Source: Cetobacterium sp. NK01
GTDB lineage: Bacteria; Fusobacteriota; Fusobacteriia; Fusobacteriales; Fusobacteriaceae
Assembly: GCF_024506395.1 (NCBI RefSeq)
Contig: NZ_JANIBO010000002.1
Location: 496,001 to 560,000, forward strand
Length of the DNA stretch: 64,000 nt
Direction of reading: 5' to 3'
The translations under genes and the position numbers were made by a program. This document shows positions 23,786-32,133 of this stretch, one piece after another. The notes below the pieces were generated by a model. The model was not told the DNA's origin. It did not search any database and saw only the letters and a program-made list of their open reading frames with translations. How positions within the stretch are numbered: the stretch's first letter is position 1; every line of letters begins with the position of its first letter.

Positions 23786-24639
23786 TTGAAAAGAACATTC
23801 ATTTTGAGAAAAATGACAGTTGGAAGAAAATAATTGGAATTTACACAATATTAATAATCTTTTGTTTGATAACTTTATATCCCCTATTAAATGTTTTATC
23901 TGTAGCTTTAAGACCGGGAGACCAATTGTTTTCAACAAGTTTAAGAATAATACCTGAAGATGCTACTTTAGATAACTTCAGAAAAGCTATATTTGAAACG
24001 GATCTTTTAATTTGGTTAAAAAACTCTCTTATTATCTCAACATTAACAGCTATAATAGGAGTATTTATATCAATAACTGCAGGATATGCATTTTCTAGAT
24101 TTTCATTTTGGGGAAGAAAAGTTGGTATGATGACATTTTTAGTAACACAGATGTTTCCAGCACCAATGTTATTGTTACCAATGTTCATAATATTAGTAAG
24201 ATTGAAATTAATGAACAGCTTTTTAGGATTACTAATTCCTTATGTGGCAGTGTCTGTACCTTTTTCAGTTTGGATGTTAAAGGGATATTTTGATACAATA
24301 CCTAAATCATTAGAAGAAAGTGCATATATTGATGGTTGCAAAGTTTGGCAAGTTATGTATAAAATAGTGTTGCCAGTTTCAACTCCAGCCCTTGCAATAA
24401 CTGCTTTATTTTCTTTTATGACAGCATGGTCTGAGTTTGTAATAGCAAGAATAATTTTAACATCAGCAGAAAAGTTAACTCTACCAGTTGGACTAGTTAA
24501 TCTTCAAGGTTCTTTTAGTGCAGAGTGGGGAACATATTCAGCAGCTGCACTAATAACAAGTGTACCAGTTGTAATACTGTTTATTAGTCTATCAAGATAT
24601 CTTGTAGGTGGATTAACTGTTGGAGGAGTTAAAGAGTAG
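23782..24639 (+). CDS. malG: Maltodextrin ABC transporter permease
   Basis: A 285-residue second permease with six membrane spans and the EAA loop SLEESAYIDGCKVWQVMYKIVLPVSTP. The C-terminus is GGLTVGGVKE, close to that of MalG proteins. It overlaps malF by four bases and is followed nine bases later by the TrmB-family regulator gene. It forms the channel with MalF. Confidence 0.93.
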   Translation: MIEKNIHFEKNDSWKKIIGIYTILIIFCLITLYPLLNVLSVALRPGDQLFSTSLRIIPEDATLDNFRKAIFETDLLIWLKNSLIISTLTAIIGVFISITAGYAFSRFSFWGRKVGMMTFLVTQMFPAPMLLLPMFIILVRLKLMNSFLGLLIPYVAVSVPFSVWMLKGYFDTIPKSLEESAYIDGCKVWQVMYKIVLPVSTPALAITALFSFMTAWSEFVIARIILTSAEKLTLPVGLVNLQGSFSAEWGTYSAAALITSVPVVILFISLSRYLVGGLTVGGVKE

Positions 24640-24648
24640 GAGGATATT

Positions 24649-25422
24649 TTGATAGAAAATGAAAAAATTTTAGAAAATTTAGAAAAAATTGGATTTGGAA
24701 GAAAAGAGGCTGAGGTATTTTTAGAACTTATAAAAAACCCAGGATCTAATGGATCTCAAATCGCAAAAGCTTTGGGTTACCCTAGAACAACAGTTTATCA
24801 AAACTTAGATATTTTACAAAAAAAAGGGTATATAAACTCATATTTAGATAAAGAGATAACTTTATATGAAGCAATTGATTTAAATGAGCTTTTTGAAAAT
24901 TATAAAAAAGAGGTAAGTACAGCCACAAAATTTTTAAAAGATGAACTTAATAAAGTTGAAGTTAGTGGCAAACAAAAACAATTTTATAATTTAAACTCAT
25001 TTGAAGATGTTAAAGATAGATTTAGAAATATCTTAAAAAGAGCTGAAAAAATTGTGTATATAAATACTAATTTAGATCTATTTGAATTTGAAAAAGATTT
25101 CAAAAGATTAAAAGAAAAGGGTGTTAGAGTTATACTATTTAGTTTTAATAAAATAGATTATGATAGTCTTGGCGTTGAAACATATATAAGAGATAGTTTT
25201 AATTTTAATATAACTAATTCAGAAAAAAGAATTATGGTAGCTGTTGATTTATTTGCAGCAATAATTGCTAGTAACTATGAAGGTGAATTTTGTGGAACAT
25301 ATTCTGAAAATAAACTTTTAATTAATATAGTTACTGAACATATAAAAAATGATATTCACTTAATGAAATTAGAAAATAGATTTGGGAAGGATATCAATAA
25401 AATAATAACATTAGATTTTTAA
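24649..25422 (+). CDS. TrmB-family sugar-responsive regulator
   Basis: A 257-residue transcription factor. A winged helix lies at about 8-75 (RKEAEVFLELIKNPGSNGSQIAKALGYPRTTVYQNLDILQKKGYI). A coiled linker follows, then a C-terminal phospholipase-D-like sensor half (RFRNILKRAEKIVYINTNLDLFEFEKDFKRLKEKGVRVILF). TrmB proteins control maltose and trehalose transport in archaea and some bacteria. Translation starts at TTG (24649), seven bases after AGGAGG. Its place inside the mal operon makes it the best candidate to bind the TGTTGTA-N7-TACAACA sites before malE and lamB. Confidence 0.85.
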   Translation: MIENEKILENLEKIGFGRKEAEVFLELIKNPGSNGSQIAKALGYPRTTVYQNLDILQKKGYINSYLDKEITLYEAIDLNELFENYKKEVSTATKFLKDELNKVEVSGKQKQFYNLNSFEDVKDRFRNILKRAEKIVYINTNLDLFEFEKDFKRLKEKGVRVILFSFNKIDYDSLGVETYIRDSFNFNITNSEKRIMVAVDLFAAIIASNYEGEFCGTYSENKLLINIVTEHIKNDIHLMKLENRFGKDINKIITLDF

Positions 25423-25440
25423 AAAAGAGAGGGGAGTTAG

Positions 25441-26271
25441 ATGAAAAATCTATTTTTTTTAGGAGCTTTATTATCGACAGTTGTAATAACAGGTTGTACA
25501 CCAACAACACCAATAAAAGAGAATACTTCTATAGTAAAAGAACAAGGAGTTAAAATATATGGTGTGAAGGATACTACTTCAAGGGATTATCCATTAATAT
25601 TAAAAAATAATGAGATATCAACAGACAAATTTTTTATGAATATTTCATTTAATAAGGATAGTATTGATGTTTCAATAAAAAATATATCTAAAGACGTTAT
25701 TTTTATAAATTGGTCAGATACAAAATATATAGGATTTAATGGAAAAGAGCAAAGACTTTTTGATATGAATGAAAAATCTAAAGGATTCTATACAAAAGCT
25801 TTAGACTTTGGATTAAGACCTGGAGAATCTACATCAGCAAAATTAGTTCCTATTGATAATTTAAAAGTTTTATTTGGAACTTCGGCAAGTTCTCAGGATA
25901 TCTTTATTGATAAATCTTTATTTGAAGGAGAAAAATTAACAAGAGATTATGCACAAATGATTATTCCTATAAACCTTGACTCTAAAAAAGGACCAATAAT
26001 AACACCAAATATATATTTTGGAAATGGTGTTAATTCTAAAGAGGTACATCAATTATTACAAACTAAAGTGAATAAAAAAATAGTTAAATCTAATCCACAA
26101 GAAGCATCAGAATTAAAAAATATAAAGGCTGAAAACAATAAACTAAGCAACGAAATAAATAATAAAGATGAGATAATTAAGCAGCTAAAAGAGAAAGCTA
26201 GATTAAAGGCTGAATTAGAGAAAAAAGAGTTAGAGATTCAAGAACTTATGAAAAAACTAAATGAAAAATAA
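25441..26271 (+). CDS. Lipoprotein of unknown function in the mal operon
   Basis: A 276-residue protein with a lipoprotein signal (MKNLFFLGALLSTVVITGC; the lipid-carrying Cys is residue 19) and a Thr/Pro-rich start. A beta-rich middle domain (FFMNISFNKDSIDVSIKNISKDVIFINW) resembles a DUF4352-like or immunoglobulin-like sandwich only in general form. The last ~55 residues are a charged coiled coil (LKNIKAENNKLSNEINNKDE...). It would sit in the inner or outer membrane, facing the periplasm. It is co-transcribed with maltodextrin genes, but no specific role is visible. Confidence 0.75.
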   Translation: MKNLFFLGALLSTVVITGCTPTTPIKENTSIVKEQGVKIYGVKDTTSRDYPLILKNNEISTDKFFMNISFNKDSIDVSIKNISKDVIFINWSDTKYIGFNGKEQRLFDMNEKSKGFYTKALDFGLRPGESTSAKLVPIDNLKVLFGTSASSQDIFIDKSLFEGEKLTRDYAQMIIPINLDSKKGPIITPNIYFGNGVNSKEVHQLLQTKVNKKIVKSNPQEASELKNIKAENNKLSNEINNKDEIIKQLKEKARLKAELEKKELEIQELMKKLNEK

Positions 26272-26290
26272 TAAGTGAGGAGAATAGAAT

Positions 26291-28672
26291 ATGCTAATTG
26301 AGAAAAATCTTTTAAAAGGTAGAATAGAAAAACAGGTAGAAATTTTATTTAATAAAAGTATAGATGAGGCAAACTCTTTTGAAATTTACCAAGGACTGAG
26401 TAAGGCTTTAATTGAAACAATTTCTAAGAATTGGTTAGAAACTAGAAAAAAATATGAAAGCGGTAAACAAGCCTTTTATTTCTCAGCAGAATTTTTAATG
26501 GGAAGAGCTCTAGGGAATAATTTGATAAATTTAGGAGTTGAAAAAGAAGTAAAAGAGATATTAAAAGAGCTTGGATTGGATATAAATATAGTTGAAGACG
26601 CCGAAGAGGATGCAGGGTTAGGAAATGGTGGACTTGGAAGATTAGCTGCATGTTTTATGGATTCTTTAGTAACTTTAGATCTACCAGGACAAGGATATGG
26701 AATTAAATATAAAAATGGAATTTTTAAGCAAAAAATAGTTGATGGATTCCAAATTGAAACTCCAGAAACTTGGTTAAAATATGGTGATGTTTGGACAATA
26801 TGTAGACCATTTGACGAAGTTATAGTTGAATTTGGTGATAGTAAAGTTAGAGCAGTTCCTTATGATATGCCAATAATAGGGTATGGAACTGAGAATGTGA
26901 ACACTCTTAGATTATGGGAAGCTAAATCTATAAATGAGTTAGATTTAAAGGCTTTTAATGATCAAAATTATGATAAAGCTTTAAAGGAAGTTAATGAGGC
27001 AGAGGACATATCTAGAATTTTATACCCTAATGATTCAACAAATGAGGGGAAAAAACTTAGATTAAAACAGCAGTATTTCTTTACATCTGCATCATTACAA
27101 GATATAGTAAGAAAATTTAAGAGATTACATGGAACTGATTTTGGAAAATTACCAGAATTTGTATCAATTCAACTAAATGATACTCATCCAGTAATTGCAA
27201 TACCAGAACTTATGAGAATTTTATGTGATATAGAGGGTCTATTATGGAAAGATGCATGGAAAATTGTAGAGAAAACATTTGCATATACAAACCATACAAT
27301 ATTATCAGAAGCATTGGAAAAATGGTGGATTGGACTTTATGAAGAGGTAGTTCCTAGAATATTTCAAATAACAGAAAGAATTCACTTTCAATTTTTAGAT
27401 CTTTTAGAAGAAAAATATCCAAATGATAGAGCTAAGAGAGAGAGAATGTCAATAATCCAAGGTGATTTAATACACATGGCATGGCTGGCTATATATGGAT
27501 CTTTTGCAACTAATGGAGTTGCAGCATTGCATACAGATATTTTAAAGCATATAGAGTTAAAAGAGTGGTATGAGCTGTTTCCAGAAAGATTTTTAAATAA
27601 AACAAATGGAATAACTCAAAGAAGATGGCTACTTCAATGTAATCCAGAATTATCTAATTTAATAACTGAATTAATTGGAGATAGATGGGTTACAGATTTT
27701 TCTCAAATGAAAAACTTAGAAAGATATTCAGCAGATAAGTCGATTATTGAAAATTTCTTAGATATAAAATTAGAAAAGAAAAAACAATTAGCAAAATATA
27801 TTGAAGAAACTCAAGGAATAAAAATCAATCCAGATTCAATTTTTGATATTCAGATAAAAAGATTACATGAATATAAGAGACAACTTCTAAATATATTTCA
27901 TATTTTAGATTTATATTATAGATTAAAAGAGAATCCAAATTTAGAAATTCATCCTGTAACATATATATTTGGAGCAAAATCTGCTCCAGGATATATGAGA
28001 GCTAAAGGGACAATTAGATTAATCAATGAGGTAGCAAATCTTATAAATAATGATAAAGATATTAAAGATATGATAAAAGTTGTATTTATAGAAAATTACA
28101 ATGTTTCAGTTGCTCAACTTTTATTCCCAGCAGCAGATATATCAGAACAAATATCAACAGCTGGAAAAGAGGCTTCAGGAACTGGAAATATGAAATTTAT
28201 GATAAATGGAGCTTTAACTTTTGGAACTTTAGATGGAGCTAATGTTGAAATTGTTGAAGAGGCTGGAATAGAGAATAACTATATTTTTGGATTGAAAGTT
28301 GAAGATATAGAAAAGTTTAAAAAAGAGGGATACGATCCGAATATTCCTTATAAAAATACAGTTGGATTAAAAAGAGTTGTAGATGCTCTAATAGACGGGA
28401 CATTAAATGATGAAGGAACAGGACTTTATAAAGAGTTATATGATTCATTATTAAAAGGAGCTTCTTGGCACAAACCAGATCAATATTTTGTGTTACAAGA
28501 TTTTGAGGCGTTTAGAGAAACACAAGAGAGAATAAATAAAGAGTTTTCTAATAGAGAAGATTGGGGAAGGAAAGCTTGGATAAATATTTCAAATGGTGGT
28601 AAGTTTTCATCAGATAGAACAATAGATGAATATGCAAAAGAAATTTGGAAAATCGCCCCTCAAAGAATTTAA
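26291..28672 (+). CDS. glgP: Glycogen/maltodextrin phosphorylase
   Basis: A 793-residue GT35 phosphorylase that releases glucose 1-phosphate from alpha-1,4-glucans. It has AEFLMGRALGNNLINLG and EDAGLGNGGLGRLAACFMDS near the N-terminus, IQLNDTHPVIAIPELMR in the middle, and the pyridoxal-phosphate region KEASGTGNMKFMINGALTFG near the C-terminus, with the Lys that binds the cofactor. It is shorter than eukaryotic enzymes and typical of bacterial GlgP/MalP. It is the last gene of the mal operon, and a terminator follows. Together with MalQ it degrades imported maltodextrins and possibly stored glycogen. Confidence 0.95.
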   Translation: MLIEKNLLKGRIEKQVEILFNKSIDEANSFEIYQGLSKALIETISKNWLETRKKYESGKQAFYFSAEFLMGRALGNNLINLGVEKEVKEILKELGLDINIVEDAEEDAGLGNGGLGRLAACFMDSLVTLDLPGQGYGIKYKNGIFKQKIVDGFQIETPETWLKYGDVWTICRPFDEVIVEFGDSKVRAVPYDMPIIGYGTENVNTLRLWEAKSINELDLKAFNDQNYDKALKEVNEAEDISRILYPNDSTNEGKKLRLKQQYFFTSASLQDIVRKFKRLHGTDFGKLPEFVSIQLNDTHPVIAIPELMRILCDIEGLLWKDAWKIVEKTFAYTNHTILSEALEKWWIGLYEEVVPRIFQITERIHFQFLDLLEEKYPNDRAKRERMSIIQGDLIHMAWLAIYGSFATNGVAALHTDILKHIELKEWYELFPERFLNKTNGITQRRWLLQCNPELSNLITELIGDRWVTDFSQMKNLERYSADKSIIENFLDIKLEKKKQLAKYIEETQGIKINPDSIFDIQIKRLHEYKRQLLNIFHILDLYYRLKENPNLEIHPVTYIFGAKSAPGYMRAKGTIRLINEVANLINNDKDIKDMIKVVFIENYNVSVAQLLFPAADISEQISTAGKEASGTGNMKFMINGALTFGTLDGANVEIVEEAGIENNYIFGLKVEDIEKFKKEGYDPNIPYKNTVGLKRVVDALIDGTLNDEGTGLYKELYDSLLKGASWHKPDQYFVLQDFEAFRETQERINKEFSNREDWGRKAWINISNGGKFSSDRTIDEYAKEIWKIAPQRI

Positions 28673-28679
28673 TATAAAT

Positions 28680-28709
28680 AAAAACTACCATATATTTATG
28701 GTAGTTTTT
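28680..28709 (+). terminator. Terminator after glgP
   Basis: AAAAACTACCATA (28680-28692) pairs perfectly with TATGGTAGTTTTT (28697-28709) around a 4-base loop. This is a strong intrinsic terminator. Confidence 0.9.
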
Positions 28710-28735
28710 GTCTATTAAAAATTAGGAGTTGAAAG

Positions 28736-29332
28736 ATGAAAATACTTGCAGTTAGTGACGAGGCAACATTGGAGAGATATTCTCCTGAAGTTTTAAAAGA
28801 GATGTTTAAGGATATAGAACTAATAATATCTTGTGGTGATGTGAGCAATAGATATTTAGATTATCTTTTTACTGTTTTAAATAAAGAGTTAATCTATGTT
28901 AATGGAAATCATATATACGCAGGTGACCATGATATAAGTTTTTGTAAAAATTTAGATGGTGGAGAGAACTGTACTGTAAAGGGAATAAAAGTTGTAGGAT
29001 TTGATGGAAGTCAGAGATATTCAATGGGGGCACATCAATATAGTGAAAAAGATGTTTTCTTTATGGTGATGAAAAGCTATTTAAAAACAATGTTTAAAAC
29101 CGTGGATTTAGTTATTAGTCATTCTCCAGTAGGGGGAATAAATGAAGGAGATGATCCAATACATAAGGGGTTTAATAGTTATAGAAAAGCTATAGATCTC
29201 TTAAAACCAAAATATTGGTTACATGGACATATTCATTTAAAAAGTCATCATGAGATTCAAGAGGGACAGTTAGAAAATACAAGAATAATCAATGTTTTTG
29301 GATACAAAGTTTTAGATTTAGATTTTTCTTAA
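28736..29332 (+). CDS. Metallophosphoesterase family protein
   Basis: A 198-residue calcineurin-type phosphoesterase: ISCGDVSNRYL, VNGNHIYAGDHD (GNH motif), LVISHSPVGG and WLHGHIHLKSHH (GHxH). The first metal motif reads SDEATL in place of SDxH, as in a Firmicutes-type subgroup I recall with SDEE. It would hydrolyse a phosphoester; the substrate is unknown. It is followed by the 562-residue ParB-like gene eight bases after its stop, so the two are probably an operon. Confidence 0.82.
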   Translation: MKILAVSDEATLERYSPEVLKEMFKDIELIISCGDVSNRYLDYLFTVLNKELIYVNGNHIYAGDHDISFCKNLDGGENCTVKGIKVVGFDGSQRYSMGAHQYSEKDVFFMVMKSYLKTMFKTVDLVISHSPVGGINEGDDPIHKGFNSYRKAIDLLKPKYWLHGHIHLKSHHEIQEGQLENTRIINVFGYKVLDLDFS

Positions 29333-29341
29333 GGAGGAAAA

Positions 29342-31030
29342 TTGAAGTACAATATAGATAAAGAGGATGCAGAATTAGCTTTTAAAAAAGCATTAAGGAA
29401 AACAAGATTTAATTTTTTTGATAGAGAGAGTAAAAAAATTAAGGAGTTTAGTATAGTAGAAAAAGAGAATCAACTTTCTAATAAAATTTATTTAGGAGTA
29501 AGGGAAGTACCTTTAACTAAAGTAGTTGGAACTGTAGAAAAAGCTCAAGATTTTGATAAAGATTTTAATCCATTGAGAGAGGAATCTAAGGGAAGATGGT
29601 GTTCTGTATATATAAAATATTTAGAAAGTGGTAGTTTACCTCCAGTAATTTTATATAAAGTAAGAGAAGAATACTATGTTTATGATGGGAACCATCGAAT
29701 TTCAGTAGCTAAAAGTTTAAATTTTCATTCCATAGAAGCAGAGGTATATGAATTTTTTTCTCAAAATAACGAAGAGCTTGATAGACTTTCTAGAGAGAGA
29801 TTTAGTTTTGAAAAAGAGAGTGGTTTAAATAATATTGAGTGCTCAAAGGTTGAGAATTATAAAGAGTTAAGAGATGAGGTAAGAAAATTTTCAGAGGGTT
29901 ATTTTTTAGGAGATGAAAATTTTGAAAAAGCTACAACTTGGTATCAACGAGTTTTTATTCCAGTTGTAAATATATTAATTGCTAATTTTAAAAATTTAGA
30001 AAATGAAAATAACGGTGATATTTTTGTAGAGTATCTAAAATATAAAAATAGTTATAAATTAGGAAATAAATATCAAAAAGGTTATATAAATACTTTAGTA
30101 GATTATTTAAATAGAAATAAAATACTAATATTAAAAGACTTAAAGACTGATATAAAATTAGATAGTTTTTTAATTGATGATTTTAGAAAACTATACTATA
30201 TAGATAAGATCATATTTTACACAGATGATACAAAAGGAAAGATAAAAGCCATAAGAGAGTATTCTAAAAAACCTTTTAGAAGAGAAACTTTAATAATTGG
30301 AGAGATTGCACTTTTTAGTTTGAGAAATAATATTCCCGGTTTTATTGTAGGAATGCAACGATGGTTTGAGCAAGTTTATAATTTTTATAAAAATGAAATC
30401 ATCTTAAAATCAAAGCAATTAAATTTGAAGTTTGAAGATTTAAATTTAGATGAAGTAGCTGAAGATTGTATAAGATATTCAAGATACTATAGAAAAAAAT
30501 CCAATAAATTATTAACTAAGAGAGAACTTATATATAGCTATATTTTAGATATTTATCTACCTATTTTTGTTATGTTTCAAGAGAGTGAAGTAGAAAAAAA
30601 TAGAAATCAACAATATCTGAAAATAAGTCAAAGTTATCTTTATTATACAAGGTATGGAGGAACAGACAATTTAAGAGAGTTTATAGAAAAAAATATATTA
30701 AATAAAGATGAGTATAAAATAGGAGACTTTACTTTAACTAAAAATATAACATTTAATTATAATTTAGATAAAGAGTTAGAAAATTATTGGATTTTAAAAA
30801 ATTATGGTGGAACACAAAACTATGAAACTATATATCATCTAAAAGAGTATGCTAAGTTTTTAAATTTAAATACATTGCAAGATGAAAATAAAAAATTTCA
30901 AGAGGATATAGAAAAGTTAATAAAAAATAGAGAGATTTTAATTCAATATAATAATAATAGGATTTTAAATGTTATAAGAGGAAAATGGGAGCAATACACT
31001 TTTGTAGATTATTATGGAACTTTAGTATAA
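29342..31030 (+). CDS. Large protein with ParB/sulfiredoxin-like N-terminal domain
   Basis: A 562-residue soluble protein. Residues ~45-140 hold a ParB-N/Srx-like fold: VREVPLTKVVGTV, WCSVYIKYLESGSLPPVILYKV, then YVYDGNHRISVAKSLNFHSIEAEVYEF, in which DGNHRISVAK is the family's key motif (nucleotide or phosphoryl binding in relatives). The remaining ~400 residues are helical, rich in Tyr, Lys and Glu, and unrecognised. It starts at TTG (29342) after AGGAGGAAAA. It is coupled to the upstream phosphoesterase gene, which may hint at shared nucleotide chemistry. The function is unknown. Confidence 0.7.
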   Translation: MKYNIDKEDAELAFKKALRKTRFNFFDRESKKIKEFSIVEKENQLSNKIYLGVREVPLTKVVGTVEKAQDFDKDFNPLREESKGRWCSVYIKYLESGSLPPVILYKVREEYYVYDGNHRISVAKSLNFHSIEAEVYEFFSQNNEELDRLSRERFSFEKESGLNNIECSKVENYKELRDEVRKFSEGYFLGDENFEKATTWYQRVFIPVVNILIANFKNLENENNGDIFVEYLKYKNSYKLGNKYQKGYINTLVDYLNRNKILILKDLKTDIKLDSFLIDDFRKLYYIDKIIFYTDDTKGKIKAIREYSKKPFRRETLIIGEIALFSLRNNIPGFIVGMQRWFEQVYNFYKNEIILKSKQLNLKFEDLNLDEVAEDCIRYSRYYRKKSNKLLTKRELIYSYILDIYLPIFVMFQESEVEKNRNQQYLKISQSYLYYTRYGGTDNLREFIEKNILNKDEYKIGDFTLTKNITFNYNLDKELENYWILKNYGGTQNYETIYHLKEYAKFLNLNTLQDENKKFQEDIEKLIKNREILIQYNNNRILNVIRGKWEQYTFVDYYGTLV

Positions 31031-31056
31031 AGGGAACTTTTAAAAGTTCCCTTTTT
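31029..31056. terminator. Bidirectional terminator
   Basis: AAAGGGAACTTTT and AAAAGTTCCCTTT form a perfect continuous palindrome between the rightward ParB-like gene and the leftward L,D-transpeptidase gene, with A/T runs on both sides. Confidence 0.85.
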
Positions 31057-31068
31057 ATATATTAAAAA

Positions 31069-32013
31069 TTAATCAATAACAATAAATAATGATTTATCAA
31101 CTTCTGCCCAGTTATATACAAATTGAGCGTGGGAAGCTGATGATCTAACACACATATGAGAAATAGGAAGAGATCCTAAAGAGTTGCTGTATTCAATAAT
31201 ACTTGTTCTTGGAAGGTCCACAGGGAAACCGTGAAAATAACCTCCACCAGAAAATCTTGTAGCATATGGAGAGTAACCACCAGGTTCAGACTCATTTCCA
31301 AACTTCATGTAATCCATTCTTCTTAATTTGTTTTGAGCAACAAAAACTCCCAGAGGTGTTGCATAGCTATATGGTAGTTTATCTTTACCAGTGGTAATAG
31401 GGTTTTTACTTCTAACCTTCCATACATTTCCAACTCTTTCAAGAGTGACTACATTCTGAAAAGTTCTATTTATAATAACAACTTTATTAAATCTTCTAGC
31501 TGAAAGAGTTTCAATATATCTATTAGGTATATACCAGATTCCATCAATATCTTTAAGTTGAACTTTAGAAAAATTTCCATTTCGAGATAAAATTTTTATT
31601 AAACTTCCGTCCCAAGCATATCTTTCAGGTTGATTTAAATTATTTTCTGAATATAGTGGAATTCCTTGATTTCTTCTAACACCGTATATATCTGATTCAG
31701 GAGAAGATTTCATTTGAATAGTAGGTCTAGGTTTTCCATTGACATTTTTATAATTTTTTAAAGATCCTAAGCTATACTGATCGTTTACAAAACCATCGAC
31801 ATTATCCAAAATATTTGATATTTTTACCCAATCATAACTTCTATGTTGAGTATAATTATCTCCAATTCGTACTACATAGTTATCAGGTAAAGTGTACTTA
31901 TCGTATAAAAGTTCTTTTTCAATAATAGCTGATTTAGAAAATGCAAATAGTGTAAACAGAAAAAAAACTGTAGTTACTTTAAGATTAAAAAGCTTTATCA
32001 TAAATTTCACCAT
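31069..32013 (-). CDS. L,D-transpeptidase-like (YkuD-fold) exported protein
   Basis: A 314-residue protein with an N-terminal signal (MIKLFNLKVTTVFFLFTLFAFSKSA). A middle SH3-like region covers about 100-170 (PERYAWDGSLIKILSRNGNFSKVQL). The C-terminal YkuD-like catalytic domain has GYFHGFPVDLPR and SHMCVRSSASHAQFVYNWAEV. The catalytic Cys and the preceding His are present, but the usual SHGC reads SHMC. Family members form 3-3 peptidoglycan crosslinks or attach proteins to the wall. A preceding in-frame start MVKF exists; the second Met (MIKLF) fits the signal peptide equally well. It is monocistronic. Confidence 0.8.
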   Translation of the reverse strand: MVKFMIKLFNLKVTTVFFLFTLFAFSKSAIIEKELLYDKYTLPDNYVVRIGDNYTQHRSYDWVKISNILDNVDGFVNDQYSLGSLKNYKNVNGKPRPTIQMKSSPESDIYGVRRNQGIPLYSENNLNQPERYAWDGSLIKILSRNGNFSKVQLKDIDGIWYIPNRYIETLSARRFNKVVIINRTFQNVVTLERVGNVWKVRSKNPITTGKDKLPYSYATPLGVFVAQNKLRRMDYMKFGNESEPGGYSPYATRFSGGGYFHGFPVDLPRTSIIEYSNSLGSLPISHMCVRSSASHAQFVYNWAEVDKSLFIVID

Positions 32014-32133
32014 CCTTTATATTTAGAAGTATTTTACAAAATAAACTAACACTCTCCTTCTATAAAATTAAAATTAAAGGAAAAAAAAATTAAAAAAGAA
32101 TAAAAAAATATAGATGAAAATGGAGGTAAGGTA

